43,570 bases of DNA from an uncultured Eggerthellaceae bacterium (lineage in GTDB: Bacteria; Actinomycetota; Coriobacteriia; Coriobacteriales; Eggerthellaceae), in contig CALBGP010000015.1 of NCBI GenBank assembly GCA_937892845.1, positions 1 to 43,570 on the forward strand, read 5' to 3'. Below, in pieces: positions 1 through 8,329 of this stretch (the stretch's first letter is position 1; every line of letters begins with the position of its first letter). The notes under the pieces were generated by a model. The model ran no database searches and was not told the origin of the DNA. It saw nothing but the letters and a program-made list of their open reading frames with translations. The position numbers and the translations under genes were made by a program.

Positions 1-35
1 GCCGTTCCGCTCGCATCGGATGTTTCGAACATCGG

Positions 36-60
36 AGCGCACCGAGAGGTGCGCTTTTCT
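36..60 (+). terminator. Intrinsic terminator of a gene upstream of the window
   Basis: An 8-bp stem (AGCGCACC at 36-43 with GGTGCGCT at 48-55) closes a GAGA tetraloop and runs into TTTTCT. This is a classic rho-independent terminator reading rightward. The gene it ends lies outside the window. Confidence 0.75.
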
Positions 61-123
61 GTATATTCACGCTTTGCTACTACGCTTTGATATTGATGTA
101 GGTCACGTTTGGAGTATCAGCAT

Positions 124-678
124 ATGTCTAATGAGATCGAGTTCCTCGTTCAAAATCTTTCATCGTCTTCTCGTCGGAGCAGGCAGGCTGCTGCCGGTGC
201 ATTGGCGAAGGTTGCTTCCGAATCTCCCTCTGCTCTTTCTTCATATGCTGATGATTTCGTTGATGCTCTCGATTATCCTGAAGCTCAGACGCGCTGGGAG
301 TGTCTCAACGTGTTGACTGCTCTTATTCCCGTTAATCTCGATTCGTGCATTCCTGCTATCCAGGGTGCTGAATCGGCTTTGTTCGACGATGACTCCGGCT
401 TGCTCCGACTTGCAGCTATGCGCTTTCTCTGCGCCGTCGGCTCCACGTCTCCGGAACTCAGTGGGCGCGTTTGGCCCCTCATCGATGAGGCCATCCAATG
501 CTGCCATGGCGATATGGAGTTCCCCGAGATGTTGCATGCCGTCACCGCTTTCTCCGAAGGTTCCATTTCCGATGAGGTCAAGGCTGCCCTTCATGACCGC
601 ATGGCTTTCGATGCCAAGAATGGACGGGGTGCGCTTCAGCGCCGTGCCCAGCTAATTCTGGACAATACATCGAAATAG
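124..678 (+). CDS. Small HEAT-repeat-like protein of unknown function
   Basis: The 184-residue protein is mostly predicted helix. It shows repeated helix-pair patterns such as SRQAAAGALAKVASESP, AQTRWECLNVLTALIP and GLLRLAAMRFLCAVGS, which resemble HEAT/ARM repeats. No signal peptide or membrane segment is visible, so it is probably cytosolic. I chose the ATG at 124 because a GGAG ribosome-binding site sits at 111-114 with good spacing; an in-frame TTG at 109 lies upstream of that site and is unlikely. It stands alone on the plus strand about 110 bases before the aconitase gene. HEAT-like proteins are often protein-binding scaffolds, but no partner can be named from the sequence. Its codons favour T in the third position, as in the acn gene that follows. 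Confidence 0.8.
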   Translation: MSNEIEFLVQNLSSSSRRSRQAAAGALAKVASESPSALSSYADDFVDALDYPEAQTRWECLNVLTALIPVNLDSCIPAIQGAESALFDDDSGLLRLAAMRFLCAVGSTSPELSGRVWPLIDEAIQCCHGDMEFPEMLHAVTAFSEGSISDEVKAALHDRMAFDAKNGRGALQRRAQLILDNTSK

Positions 679-787
679 CGGAGTCTACTACATTACAATA
701 AAGTGCATGGTGGTATCATCGTAGGAATTCTCTCTTTGTTTTCTCACGTTGGCTCTGAATTGTGGGATATTCCTAGAAAGGGTTCGT

Positions 788-3404
788 ATGATTGCCGTTG
801 ATACCTTGCACGTTGGTGATTCCGATTATTCTTTTATTCCGGTCTCATCCATCCCTGAGGCTCGCAAGCTTCCGTATTCTCTCACGGTTCTTCTTGAGAA
901 TGTCTTGCGCAATGTAGAAGAAGACCAGCTCAGGGATGTTTATGCCAAGCGCATTGTCGATGCCGGTCTTCAGGGAGCCCAGGGAGAAGAAGTCGAGTAC
1001 ATGCCTGCGCGCGTTTTGCTGCAGGATTTTACCGGCGTCCCTGTTTTCGTGGATTTGGCTGTCATGCGGGAAGCTGCTGCCGAGCTTGGCTGCGACCCTT
1101 CATGCATCAACCCTCAGATTCCTTTGGATCTCGTGATCGATCACTCCGTTATCGCTGAATATGCCGGGTGCCCTACTGCGCTTGATTGCAACATGGATGT
1201 TGAGTTCCGTCGCAATGCCGAGCGTTATCGATTCCTTAAGTGGGCGCAAGGTTCCTTTGAGAATGTGCGTATCGTACCGCCCGGGGTCGGTATCTGCCAT
1301 CAGATCAATGTCGAGCATTTTGCCACCGGCGTAATGTCTTCAGACGGTCTTGTGTATTTCGATACGGTTGTGGGCACCGACTCCCACACTACGACAGCCA
1401 ACGGCATCGGTGTTCTGTCTTGGGGTGTCGGTGGCATTGAGGCTGAAGCCGCTGCGCTTGGCCAGCCCATCACTACGCTTGTCCCTCGCGTCATCGGCAT
1501 GAAGCTTACCGGTTCTCTTCCAGAGGGCGTCTCTGCCATGGATGTGGCTTTGCGGTTCGCCCAAGTGCTTCGGGCGAAAGGTGTTGTCGGATGCTTTGTC
1601 GAATGCTTCGGCGAAGGTGTCTCCTCGTTGAGTGCCACTCAGCGTGCTTGCATTGCCAATATGACGCCTGAGTACGGTTGCACCTGCACTCTGTTCCCCG
1701 TTGACGATAAAACCCTGTCTTATCTGAAGGTTACAGGCCGCAGTGATGAGCAGGTTGCCCTTGTCGAGGCGTATGCCAAAGAGCAGGGTTTCTGGCTTGA
1801 TTCCGAGGAGCGCGTCTACTCTGAAGTTATCGAGCTCGATCTTTCTTCCGTTTGTCCAAGTCTCGCGGGACCGAGTCGTCCCCATGACCGCTTCGATTTC
1901 GATGCGGCTCCTGCTCGTTTCGCTGATATCTGCTCGCAGCGGGGTCTTGAGGATGTTTCCGTCGACGTTTCTTTCGGCGGCCAGACCTATTCGCTGTCCC
2001 ATGGTGCAGTTGCCATTGCGGCTGTTACGAGCTGCACTACCGCAACGGATCCTGCCATGATGGTTGCATGCGGACTTCTCGCCAAGCATGCCGTCGATGC
2101 CGGGCTTCAAGCCAAGCCGTGGGTCAAGCGCGTTATGGCTCCTGGTAGCCACGCGACCACCCTCATGCTTGACAATGCCGGGCTTACACCGGCTCTCGAT
2201 GCGCTTGGTTTCAACACGTGCGGGTATGGGTGCATGAGCTGCATTGGCAATTCCGGTCCCCTGTGGCCTGAGATGCATGAGGTTGCAGAGGATATCGAGC
2301 TGGCCGCGGTTCTTTCCGGCAACCGTAATTTCGAAGGTAGGATTTCTCCGGACGTTTCTCAAAATTACCTGTGCGCACCTGCAGGTGTGGTTGCGTATGC
2401 TCTGGCTGGAACCATGGACTTTGATTTCGAGTCTCAGCCTTTGGGGTGCGGTCAGGATGGCGCGGCTGTTTATCTTCGCGACATTTGGCCGTCCGAAGCT
2501 GAGATCGAGGAAGCTCTTGCTCGGTTCGCTACTGCGCAATGCTACGCGCAGGGCGGAGCTGGGTTCATGGAGGGCAGCAGCGAGTGGAAGGCTCTCGATG
2601 CCGATCCCAGCGATGTGTTCGCATGGGATGAGTCGTCCACGTATGTCAGAAGGGCTCCGTATTTCGATGGTATGACCCGCGAACCTGAAGGCTCGGCTCC
2701 CGTTGAAGGGGCGGCGGTCTTGGGTCTGTTCGGGGATTTCATCACCACGGACCATATTTCGCCCGCAGGATCCATTGCCCAGGATTCGCCGGCAGCGCGC
2801 TATCTGAGTCTCTGCCGATGATTTCAACACGTACGGTTCCCGCCGTGGCAACCATGAGGTTATGGCGCGCGGCACGTTTGCCAACGTGAAGCTTGTCAAC
2901 AAGATGGCTGACGGCCGCAAAGGCGGATGGACCCGGGATTCCATTGACGGATCGATCGCCCCTATCTTTGATGTTGCGCAGCACTATGCTCGTGAGGGGA
3001 GGGGTTCGGTTGTTATCGCCGGGAAGATGTACGGCAGCGGCTCTTCCCGCGACTGGGCCGCTAAAGGCCCCTATCTCTTAGGGGTGCGTGCCGTGATCGC
3101 AGAAAGCTTCGAGAGGATACACCGTTCTAACCTCATCGGCATGGGAATCATCCCCTTGCAGTTCGAGGAGGGGCAATCTGCCGAATCGTTGGGGCTTGAT
3201 GGGACGGAGTCCGTCTCCGTCCAGCCAATCGATTTTTCTTCCGGCCTGCCTGATGCCCGTCACGTGACCGTGTCAGCACGTAAACGAAACGGGGAATGTG
3301 TCAACTTCTCTGTTATAGTACGCGTCGATACGCCCACGGAGGGGGCTTACCTGCACCATGGTGGCATCCTCCAGTATGTGCTGCGCAATCTTGCGCGGCA
3401 TTGA
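788..3404 (+). pseudogene. acnA: Aconitate hydratase (AcnA type), broken by a frameshift
   Basis: Aconitase interconverts citrate and isocitrate on a [4Fe-4S] cluster. The first frame (788-2821) carries the catalytic domains: VVGTDSHTT near residue 195 and the cluster cysteines C416 (in TSCTTATDP), C482 and C485 (in GYGCMSCIG). The frame ends at a TGA (2819-2821) shortly after the swivel-domain opening DHISPAGSIAQDSPAARYL. The rest of the swivel domain continues in another frame, roughly 2815-3404, with FNTYGSRRGNHEVMARGTF, GSGSSRDWAAKGP and the usual C-terminus. The junction has 13 nt between the YL and DFN codons, where AcnA proteins normally have 24. That suggests a loss of about 11 nt rather than a one-base slip. 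The ATG at 788 follows AGAAAGGG at 775-782. The break lies inside domain 4, so two working half-proteins are unlikely. Both halves are otherwise intact, so the lesion is recent, reversible or an assembly error. Confidence 0.85.
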
Positions 3405-3422
3405 TTCGAGGAGAGGAAGGAT

Positions 3423-5327
3423 ATGCAAAACAACCAGAACCCGTTTTTCACGATTCTGGGCTTTGATCCGACTGCGCAGGATTCTGGCGGTTCCGATCAG
3501 ATTCCACCTGTGAATTTCGAGTACAACGGTCCTGATTTCAAAGAGCGGCTCGCGAATATGAGCAAGAAGGCCATGGTGATCTCCATCATCGTGGCGGTCA
3601 TCGTGCTCGCCGGCATGTATTGGTGGTTCCATCCCGCCATCAACATCCACAGTGTGGATATGTGGTTCTTCGTGGCTGCGTTCATTCTGCTGCCCCTTTT
3701 CGTGTTCTTCAAGGCCAAGTCGGCTGCGTACAAGAACGGCACGAAAAAGGTCGGTGTCAACGACGGCAAGGCGAAGGCGTTCAAGCTCGCCTCTTATGTT
3801 CCCGTCCTTGTGGCCGTCCTCGTGCTTGTGGGTGCGCTGCTGTCGTTGTCGCTGTTCCCTGGCAATGCGAAAAAGTACGCCTCTATTCTTGAAACCACGG
3901 ACATGGCCTTCACGGAGGATATCCAGGAAGTCGACTACAACGAAATCCCCGTCATCGACCGCTCCTCGGCTGTGCTTCTCGGTAACCGCACCATGGGCAC
4001 CATGTCCGACTTGGTCAGCCAGTTCGAGATTTCCTCGCTTTACAGCCAGATCAACTACCAGGATCATCCCGTACGCGTGAGCCCGTTGGTCTATGCTGAC
4101 CTGTTCAAATGGCTCCAGAACCGAGAAGCCGGCATTCCGGCCTATGTGGTTGTGGACATGACCACTCAGGATGCTCAGGTCGTCCGTACCGAACAGGGCA
4201 TCAAGTACTCCCAGAGCGAGCCTTTGGCGCGCAACATCGACCGTTACGTTCAGCTCAAGTACCCCTTCTATATGTTCGGGGAGAAGTCCTTCGAGATTGA
4301 TGACGAAGGTCAGGCCTGGTGGGTCTGCCCGGTTCGCGATTTCACCATCGGGCTTTTCGGCGGCGAAACCATCAGCCGCGCGGTTCTGGTCAATGCCTCT
4401 ACGGGCGAATGCCAAGACGTAGCTGTCGAAGATGTCCCCAGTTGGGTTGACCGCGTCTATCCTGCCGATCTGCTGCTGCAGCAGTACAACTGGTCCGGAC
4501 GCTATTCGGACGGCTGGCTTAACAGCTGGCTCGGCCAGAACGGTGTTGTGCAGACCACGCCCGGAACCGATGGCATCCTCGGCTACAACTACATCGCCAA
4601 AGATGATGACGTGTGGGTCTACACCGGTGTCACGTCAGCTGTTTCCGATAACTCGATCGTCGGCTTCGTGCTGGTGAACCAGCGTACCGCTGAAAGCCAT
4701 TTCTATGCCGTGGCGGGCGCTACCGAGGAATCGGCTATGAGCTCTGCCGAAGGTCAGGTCCAGAACCTCCGTTATGAGGCGACCTTCCCGATTCTGATCA
4801 ATGTCAACGATGTGCCCACCTACTTCATGGCCCTCAAAGACGGTGCCGGTTTGGTGAAGAAATATGCGATGGTCGACATCGAGCATTATCAGAACGTTGC
4901 GGTTGGCGACACGGTTGCCGATACCCAGAAGGCCTATGAATCGCTCCTTGTGTCCAGCGGCGCCCAGGAAGCCCCTCAGGAGGAGACCCTGACTGGTTCC
5001 GGTGTGATCAAGACCATCAACCAGGCCGTCATCAACGGGAACTCGCGTTTCTACGTCACGCTTGAGGGGGATGACCTGATCTATGACTTCCCGCTGCCCG
5101 AGCTGGTTGAGATCGTGGCGTGCGGCATCGGTGATACTGTCGAGTTCACCTATGTTGAGGGCAATCCCATCTGCACCGTCACATCGCTCATCTCGCGCGC
5201 TGGCGTAGAGGCCACCGAAGGGGCGGGGGATGCCGTTGCGGCGGAGAATCCCGCTGCCCAGCCCTCTGGTGAAGCGTCTGGAGCGCAGACGGATGCCTCG
5301 GCACAGGAGGCGGCTCCTGCTGCATAA
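3423..5327 (+). CDS. Membrane-anchored protein with large external domain, unknown function
   Basis: I do not recognise this 634-residue protein as a named family. It has three hydrophobic helices near residues 48-68, 78-97 and 122-147, separated by a Lys-rich loop (AKSAAYKNGTKKVG). About 480 mainly polar residues follow, and the positive-inside rule places them outside the cell. This domain is rich in Tyr, Trp and Asp, with passages such as QYNWSGRYSDGWLNSWLG and VNDVPTYFMALKDGAGLV. The last 40 or so residues are Ala/Glu/Ser-rich low complexity (AAENPAAQPSGEASGAQ), like a flexible tail. A strong GAGGAGAGGAAGG site precedes the ATG. It begins 18 nt after the aconitase stop and may be cotranscribed with acn. 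A promoter of the next operon starts only 16 nt after its stop. It could be a surface sensor, an assembly factor or an envelope-stress protein; none of these can be chosen from the sequence. Confidence 0.85.
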   Translation: MQNNQNPFFTILGFDPTAQDSGGSDQIPPVNFEYNGPDFKERLANMSKKAMVISIIVAVIVLAGMYWWFHPAINIHSVDMWFFVAAFILLPLFVFFKAKSAAYKNGTKKVGVNDGKAKAFKLASYVPVLVAVLVLVGALLSLSLFPGNAKKYASILETTDMAFTEDIQEVDYNEIPVIDRSSAVLLGNRTMGTMSDLVSQFEISSLYSQINYQDHPVRVSPLVYADLFKWLQNREAGIPAYVVVDMTTQDAQVVRTEQGIKYSQSEPLARNIDRYVQLKYPFYMFGEKSFEIDDEGQAWWVCPVRDFTIGLFGGETISRAVLVNASTGECQDVAVEDVPSWVDRVYPADLLLQQYNWSGRYSDGWLNSWLGQNGVVQTTPGTDGILGYNYIAKDDDVWVYTGVTSAVSDNSIVGFVLVNQRTAESHFYAVAGATEESAMSSAEGQVQNLRYEATFPILINVNDVPTYFMALKDGAGLVKKYAMVDIEHYQNVAVGDTVADTQKAYESLLVSSGAQEAPQEETLTGSGVIKTINQAVINGNSRFYVTLEGDDLIYDFPLPELVEIVACGIGDTVEFTYVEGNPICTVTSLISRAGVEATEGAGDAVAAENPAAQPSGEASGAQTDASAQEAAPAA

Positions 5328-5343
5328 TTGCTCCATAAAACTC

Positions 5344-5371
5344 TTGACAGGCCAGCAAGAGTAGGTAGAAT
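5344..5371 (+). promoter_or_regulatory. Sigma-70-type promoter of the rplJL operon
   Basis: A perfect -35 TTGACA (5344-5349) is followed after 16 bp by TAGAAT (5366-5371). Predicted transcription begins near 5378, at the start of the L10 leader. It lies directly after the stop codon of the preceding gene. Confidence 0.8.
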
Positions 5372-5377
5372 ATACGG

Positions 5378-5530
5378 TCGCGTCAGTTAGACGCCAGTGA
5401 ACGTAAGTTCCGCTGCCGAAGACAGCAGGCACCGTATGGTTCAATCGCATTGCGCGGCCCGCCGAGGTGGAAGCAAGATGATTCTTTGCGGCCCTCAAGT
5501 CTTCGTGCTTGGGGGCCGTTTTCGTTTTGC
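5378..5530 (+). ncRNA. Ribosomal protein L10 leader with attenuator hairpin
   Basis: The 5' untranslated region of rplJ contains GCTGCCGAAGACAGCAGGC and, about 50 nt later, GCCGAGGTGG, the conserved pieces I know from L10 leader RNAs. In that family the L10-(L7/L12) complex binds the leader to repress its own synthesis. The leader ends in an 11-bp hairpin (5489-5499 with 5508-5518) followed by TTTTCGTTTT (5519-5528), which is a rho-independent attenuator ahead of rplJ. The location between a strong promoter and rplJ fits autogenous control by premature termination. The family assignment rests on motif recall and was not tested with a covariance model. Confidence 0.8.
5489..5528 (+). terminator. 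Attenuator at the end of the L10 leader
   Basis: The stem CGGCCCTCAAG / CTTGGGGGCCG has one G-U pair and an 8-nt loop, and is followed by a T-rich tract. It lies 66 nt before the rplJ start, so it should act as a conditional terminator rather than an operon end. Confidence 0.75.
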
Positions 5531-5593
5531 GGAAACGACCCCACCATGCGTGGCGGAACGTTGAAGTGAAACGAAAAGGAGGTGAATCACACC

Positions 5594-6115
5594 ATGCCGA
5601 ACAAACAGAACATCGCGAACGTTGCGAAGATCGCTGAGGAGCTCGAGGGCATCAGCGCAATGTGGGTTGTCGACTACCGCGGTCTGTCCGTGAAGGAGGC
5701 AGAGGCCCTGCGCCATGCTGTCCGTGAGGCGGACGCCCATATGTGCGTCTACAAGAACACCCTCATGCGTCTGGCTCTGGAGAACGCCGGTCTGCCCGCT
5801 ATGGATGAGGCTCTGAGCGGTCCTTCCGCTTTCATCTTCGCCGCCGGTGACCCCGTTGCTTCCGCTAAGGCCATCAAGGACTTCGCCAAGAGCAGCAAGA
5901 AGCTGGTCATCAAGGGCGGCATGATGGACGGCCGTGCTTACAACGCTGAAGAGGTCGAAGCCATCGCAGCTCTGCCTTCTCGCGAAGAGCTCATCGCCAA
6001 GCTGCTCGGTACCATCAGCAACCCCATGGTCAAGATGGTGCGCGTGCTCAACGGCCCCATGGAGTACTTCGCTCGTGCGGTTTCCGCCATTGCGGACCAG
6101 AAGTCTGCAGCGTAA
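5594..6115 (+). CDS. rplJ: 50S ribosomal protein L10
   Basis: L10 anchors the L7/L12 dimers to the large subunit and forms the base of the stalk that recruits GTPase factors. The 173-residue product has the typical N-terminal RNA-binding domain (VVDYRGLSVKEAEALR, YKNTLMRLAL) and a C-terminal helical tail for L7/L12. The length is normal. I chose the ATG at 5594 because AAGGAGGTG lies at 5576-5584; an in-frame GTG at 5582 falls inside that site. It is the first gene of a two-gene operon with rplL, under the L10 leader. The usual upstream partners rplK and rplA are about 21 kb away in this window, and rpoBC does not follow. Confidence 0.97.
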   Translation: MPNKQNIANVAKIAEELEGISAMWVVDYRGLSVKEAEALRHAVREADAHMCVYKNTLMRLALENAGLPAMDEALSGPSAFIFAAGDPVASAKAIKDFAKSSKKLVIKGGMMDGRAYNAEEVEAIAALPSREELIAKLLGTISNPMVKMVRVLNGPMEYFARAVSAIADQKSAA

Positions 6116-6258
6116 TGCTGCAAATGCCGCGTGACGCCTGCAGAAGGCTTCACGTGCAAGCGGCTTTCCGGCCGCGAACGATGCGGCACGATGCCGCGTG
6201 ATATGGAAACTGACATCGTTCATGCAAATGGGCGATAAACCCCGAAAGGAGCCATGAA
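6116..6258 (+). promoter_or_regulatory. Structured rplJ-rplL intergenic spacer with alternative hairpins
   Basis: The 143-nt gap contains an 11-nt direct repeat, ATGCCGCGTGA, at 6124-6134 and 6191-6201. GCGGCA at 6183-6188 can pair with TGCCGC of either copy, giving a tight hairpin (6183-6197) or a long-range one. Another stem, GCGGC/GCCGC, lies at 6160-6175. The rplL site GAAAGGAGCC follows at 6243. A role in the high L7/L12:L10 ratio through processing or translation is inference. Confidence 0.4.
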
Positions 6259-6633
6259 ATGGCTGTTACTCGTGAAGAGATTGTTGAAGCTCTGAAGGAA
6301 ATGCCCGCTCTCGAGCTGTCTGAGCTCGTCAAGGAGCTCGAAGAGGTCTTCGGCGTGTCCGCTGCCGCTCCCGTGGCTGTGGCCGCTGCTCCTGCTGCCG
6401 CTGCTGAGGCTGCTGAAGAGAAGACCGAGTTCGACGTTATCCTCGAGGGCTTCGGCGACCAGAAGATCGGCGTCATCAAGGTTGTTCGTGAGATCACCAG
6501 CCTGGGCCTGAAGGAAGCCAAGGAGCTCGTCGAGGGTGCTCCCAAGGCTATCGTTGAGGGCGTCAACAAGGAGAAGGCTGAAGAAGTCAAGGCCAAGCTC
6601 GAAGAGGCTGGTGCTGCTGTCACCATCAAGTAG
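6259..6633 (+). CDS. rplL: 50S ribosomal protein L7/L12
   Basis: L7/L12 forms the mobile stalk dimers that bind elongation factors and stimulate GTP hydrolysis. The 124-residue sequence has the standard layout: an N-terminal dimerisation helix pair (residues 1-30, MAVTREEIVEALKEMPALEL), an Ala/Pro/Val-rich hinge (about 34-52) and the globular C-terminal domain with EKTEFDVILEGF, GLKEAKELVEGAPK and the end AGAAVTIK. A good AAAGGAG site precedes the ATG. It follows rplJ after a structured 143-nt spacer and is closed by a strong terminator at 6662-6690. The gene uses the T- and C-ending codons expected of very highly expressed genes. Confidence 0.98.
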   Translation: MAVTREEIVEALKEMPALELSELVKELEEVFGVSAAAPVAVAAAPAAAAEAAEEKTEFDVILEGFGDQKIGVIKVVREITSLGLKEAKELVEGAPKAIVEGVNKEKAEEVKAKLEEAGAAVTIK

Positions 6634-6661
6634 TTTTCTGCTTGACTGTGATGTTTTCCAT

Positions 6662-6690
6662 GGGTCCGCTTCGGCGGACCCTTTTGTTTT
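6662..6690 (+). terminator. Terminator of the rplJL operon
   Basis: A perfect 8-bp stem, GGGTCCGC/GCGGACCC, closes a TTCG tetraloop (6662-6681) and is followed by TTTTGTTTT. It isolates rplJL from the DUF4013 gene downstream. Confidence 0.9.
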
Positions 6691-6809
6691 GTCTGCCAAG
6701 GCAACGGGGAGGCAACGCCGGCTTACGGTTGCCTTACTTTCCCGCTGTGGGCGTCGCCTTGAGGCCGGTGTGTTTTATAGTGCATGGTGAGCTTGAGAAA
6801 GGAATCATC

Positions 6810-7670
6810 ATGCAGCAAGGATATTTGGCCCGTTCGTGGGCCGCTGTGACATCCACTCCTCACTGGATGGGAAAAATATCGGTTCTCGCCCTCGTGTCCC
6901 TTATCCCCATTTTCGGCCAGATCGTCGTTGCGGGTTATCTTTGGGGCTGGGCCCGCGATGCCGCTTGGGGTGTTGATGCCCCCATGCCGGAACACGTTTT
7001 CGGAAACGAAGACGGGCATCTGTATGGCAGGGGCTTTTTCGCCTTCGCCATATCTATCATCGCATCCTTCATCCCCAGTGCCGTATCTTGGCTGGCCGCA
7101 GGCGCCTTTGGGCTGAGCACCCTTGTTGCTTCTGATGCGGTGGGCCAATTGCCGGCTATAGCGGGATTTGGATTGGTGGGCGCATTGGCCCTCGGTGTGG
7201 CGATCTTCGTTCTGTCGGTGATCATCGTTCCCATATCCTGGGTTGCGACGATGAGGATGTCGGTCTACACCACGTTTTCCTCGGCATTTTCGCTGCCGCG
7301 AATTTGGGCGATGGTCAGGCGGGATCCTGTCGGATTGGTCAAGATCTTCGCCATGGATATCCTTCTTTCCGTGGGCGTCTCCTTCGTCCTCGGGGCAATC
7401 TTCGTCCTGATATTCATTTTGGGTATCTTCTTGATGGCTGCGATGGCCGTACCGTTTGCGGATGCATCCTCTGCGGCGATGGCGTTTGTATTGATGGGTG
7501 CGGGCTTTGTCGTTCTCGCTGTGCTCGTGGGGACCGCCTTCGCCTCTGCGTTCGGATTCGTTCTGGTTCAGGCTCTGGTGGTTCGCGCCGTCGGCTATTG
7601 GACCGCTCGATTCGATGTCGCGCTCTGGCGCGGTCAAAGCGATCCCTTGCCGTGCGAGGCGGTGATGTAG
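6810..7670 (+). CDS. DUF4013-type polytopic membrane protein
   Basis: The 286-residue protein begins MQQGYLARSWAAVTSTPHW and continues into several long hydrophobic stretches (about residues 24-46, 70-105, 115-145, 170-215 and 225-265), giving roughly six membrane helices. The early block IPIFGQIVVAGYLWGWARD and the GWARDAAWGVDAPMPEH loop resemble DUF4013 proteins of actinobacteria and archaea, whose function is unknown. The open frame extends back to 6642, across the rplL terminator, but the ATG at 6810 is preferred because AGAAAGGAAT lies just upstream. It ends 3 nt before the YbaK-like gene, so the two are probably cotranscribed. A role in membrane or lipid homeostasis would be a guess. 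Confidence 0.8.
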   Translation: MQQGYLARSWAAVTSTPHWMGKISVLALVSLIPIFGQIVVAGYLWGWARDAAWGVDAPMPEHVFGNEDGHLYGRGFFAFAISIIASFIPSAVSWLAAGAFGLSTLVASDAVGQLPAIAGFGLVGALALGVAIFVLSVIIVPISWVATMRMSVYTTFSSAFSLPRIWAMVRRDPVGLVKIFAMDILLSVGVSFVLGAIFVLIFILGIFLMAAMAVPFADASSAAMAFVLMGAGFVVLAVLVGTAFASAFGFVLVQALVVRAVGYWTARFDVALWRGQSDPLPCEAVM

Positions 7671-7673
7671 GCA

Positions 7674-8153
7674 GTGGCGCACAGCGAAAAGACCAACGCC
7701 ATGCGTCTTCTCGATGCTGTCGGATGCGGATACGTATTGCATCCTTACGACCCCGAAAAGGCTGTGTCTGGTACCGAGGTTGCACGTGAGCTGGGTCAGG
7801 ATCCCGATAGGGTGTTCAAGACGCTTGTCACCCAAGGTCGCAGCGGCGCATTCTATGTTTTCATGGTCCCGGTTGCCTGCGAGCTAGATTTGAAGCGTGC
7901 GGCTGCGGCAGCGGGGGAGAAGTCGATCTCGATGGTGAAATCCCGTGAGCTTCTGGGCTTGACCGGGTATGTGCACGGCGGCTGCTCTCCAGTCGGCATG
8001 AAGAAACTGTTTCCGACATTCGCGGATGAGACCATCCTCCTTTTCGATACGGTCATGTGCTCGGGTGGACGCATCGGCCTTCAGATCGAGCTAGCGCCCG
8101 ACGATCTTATGGGGGTGGTCGGCATTCAGGTGGCCGACCTCACCGTCAGATGA
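7674..8153 (+). CDS. ybaK: YbaK/EbsC-family aminoacyl-tRNA deacylase
   Basis: YbaK proteins hydrolyse mischarged tRNA, classically Cys-tRNA(Pro), as a trans-editing activity in the cytosol. The 159-residue product spans the full family length, with YVLHPYDPEKAVSGTEVARELG, then DRVFKTLVTQG (holding the conserved lysine), AAAAAGEKSISM, the GYVHGGCSPVGMKKLFPTF loop and the final GGRIGLQIELAP. The start is a GTG at 7674, three bases after the previous stop; an ATG at 7701 is an alternative that would remove nine residues. It follows the DUF4013 gene in a probable two-gene unit and precedes tRNA-Glu. Substrate specificity (Cys-tRNA-Pro versus another) cannot be fixed from sequence alone. Confidence 0.92.
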   Translation: MAHSEKTNAMRLLDAVGCGYVLHPYDPEKAVSGTEVARELGQDPDRVFKTLVTQGRSGAFYVFMVPVACELDLKRAAAAAGEKSISMVKSRELLGLTGYVHGGCSPVGMKKLFPTFADETILLFDTVMCSGGRIGLQIELAPDDLMGVVGIQVADLTVR

Positions 8154-8193
8154 CCTTTTGATTTTGCGAGGTAAAAAAATTTAAAAAAGCCTC

Positions 8194-8224
8194 TTGCAAC
8201 AACAAGGGTGTTTTGCAATAATAT
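8194..8224 (+). promoter_or_regulatory. Probable promoter of tRNA-Glu
   Basis: TTGCAA (8194-8199) and TAATAT (8219-8224), or AATAAT (8217-8222) at 17-bp spacing, lie in an A/T-rich stretch that stands out from the high-GC surroundings. The mature tRNA begins at 8247. The hexamers match only partly. Confidence 0.5.
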
Positions 8225-8246
8225 TTAAGCTGCTTTTTTAAGCACT

Positions 8247-8321
8247 GTCCCCATAGTCTAGAGGTCAGGACGCGGCCCTTTCAAGGCTGAGACACGAGTT
8301 CGATTCTCGTTGGGGGCACCA
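8247..8321 (+). tRNA. tRNA-Glu (anticodon TTC)
   Basis: The cloverleaf is complete. The acceptor GTCCCCA pairs with TGGGGGC, the anticodon stem CGGCC/GGCTG holds loop CTTTCAA with anticodon TTC at 8280-8282, the T arm has GTTCGATTC, the discriminator is A, and CCA is encoded at 8319-8321. A rho-independent terminator follows at once. Confidence 0.95.
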
Positions 8322-8329
8322 TCGAATTC

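Noticed and set aside
1340..2944. 534-codon antisense frame opposite aconitase
   Set aside because: It is a shadow of the high-GC coding strand, with Arg/His/Gly-rich composition and no recognisable domain.
2862..3404. Second half of aconitase as a separate LeuD-like small subunit
   Set aside because: The break falls inside the swivel domain rather than at its boundary, and no ribosome site serves the second half, so independent function is unlikely.
8191..8208. Weak hairpin after ybaK as a terminator
   Set aside because: The stem is only six pairs with a G-U, has no clean T-run and overlaps the probable tRNA-Glu promoter.
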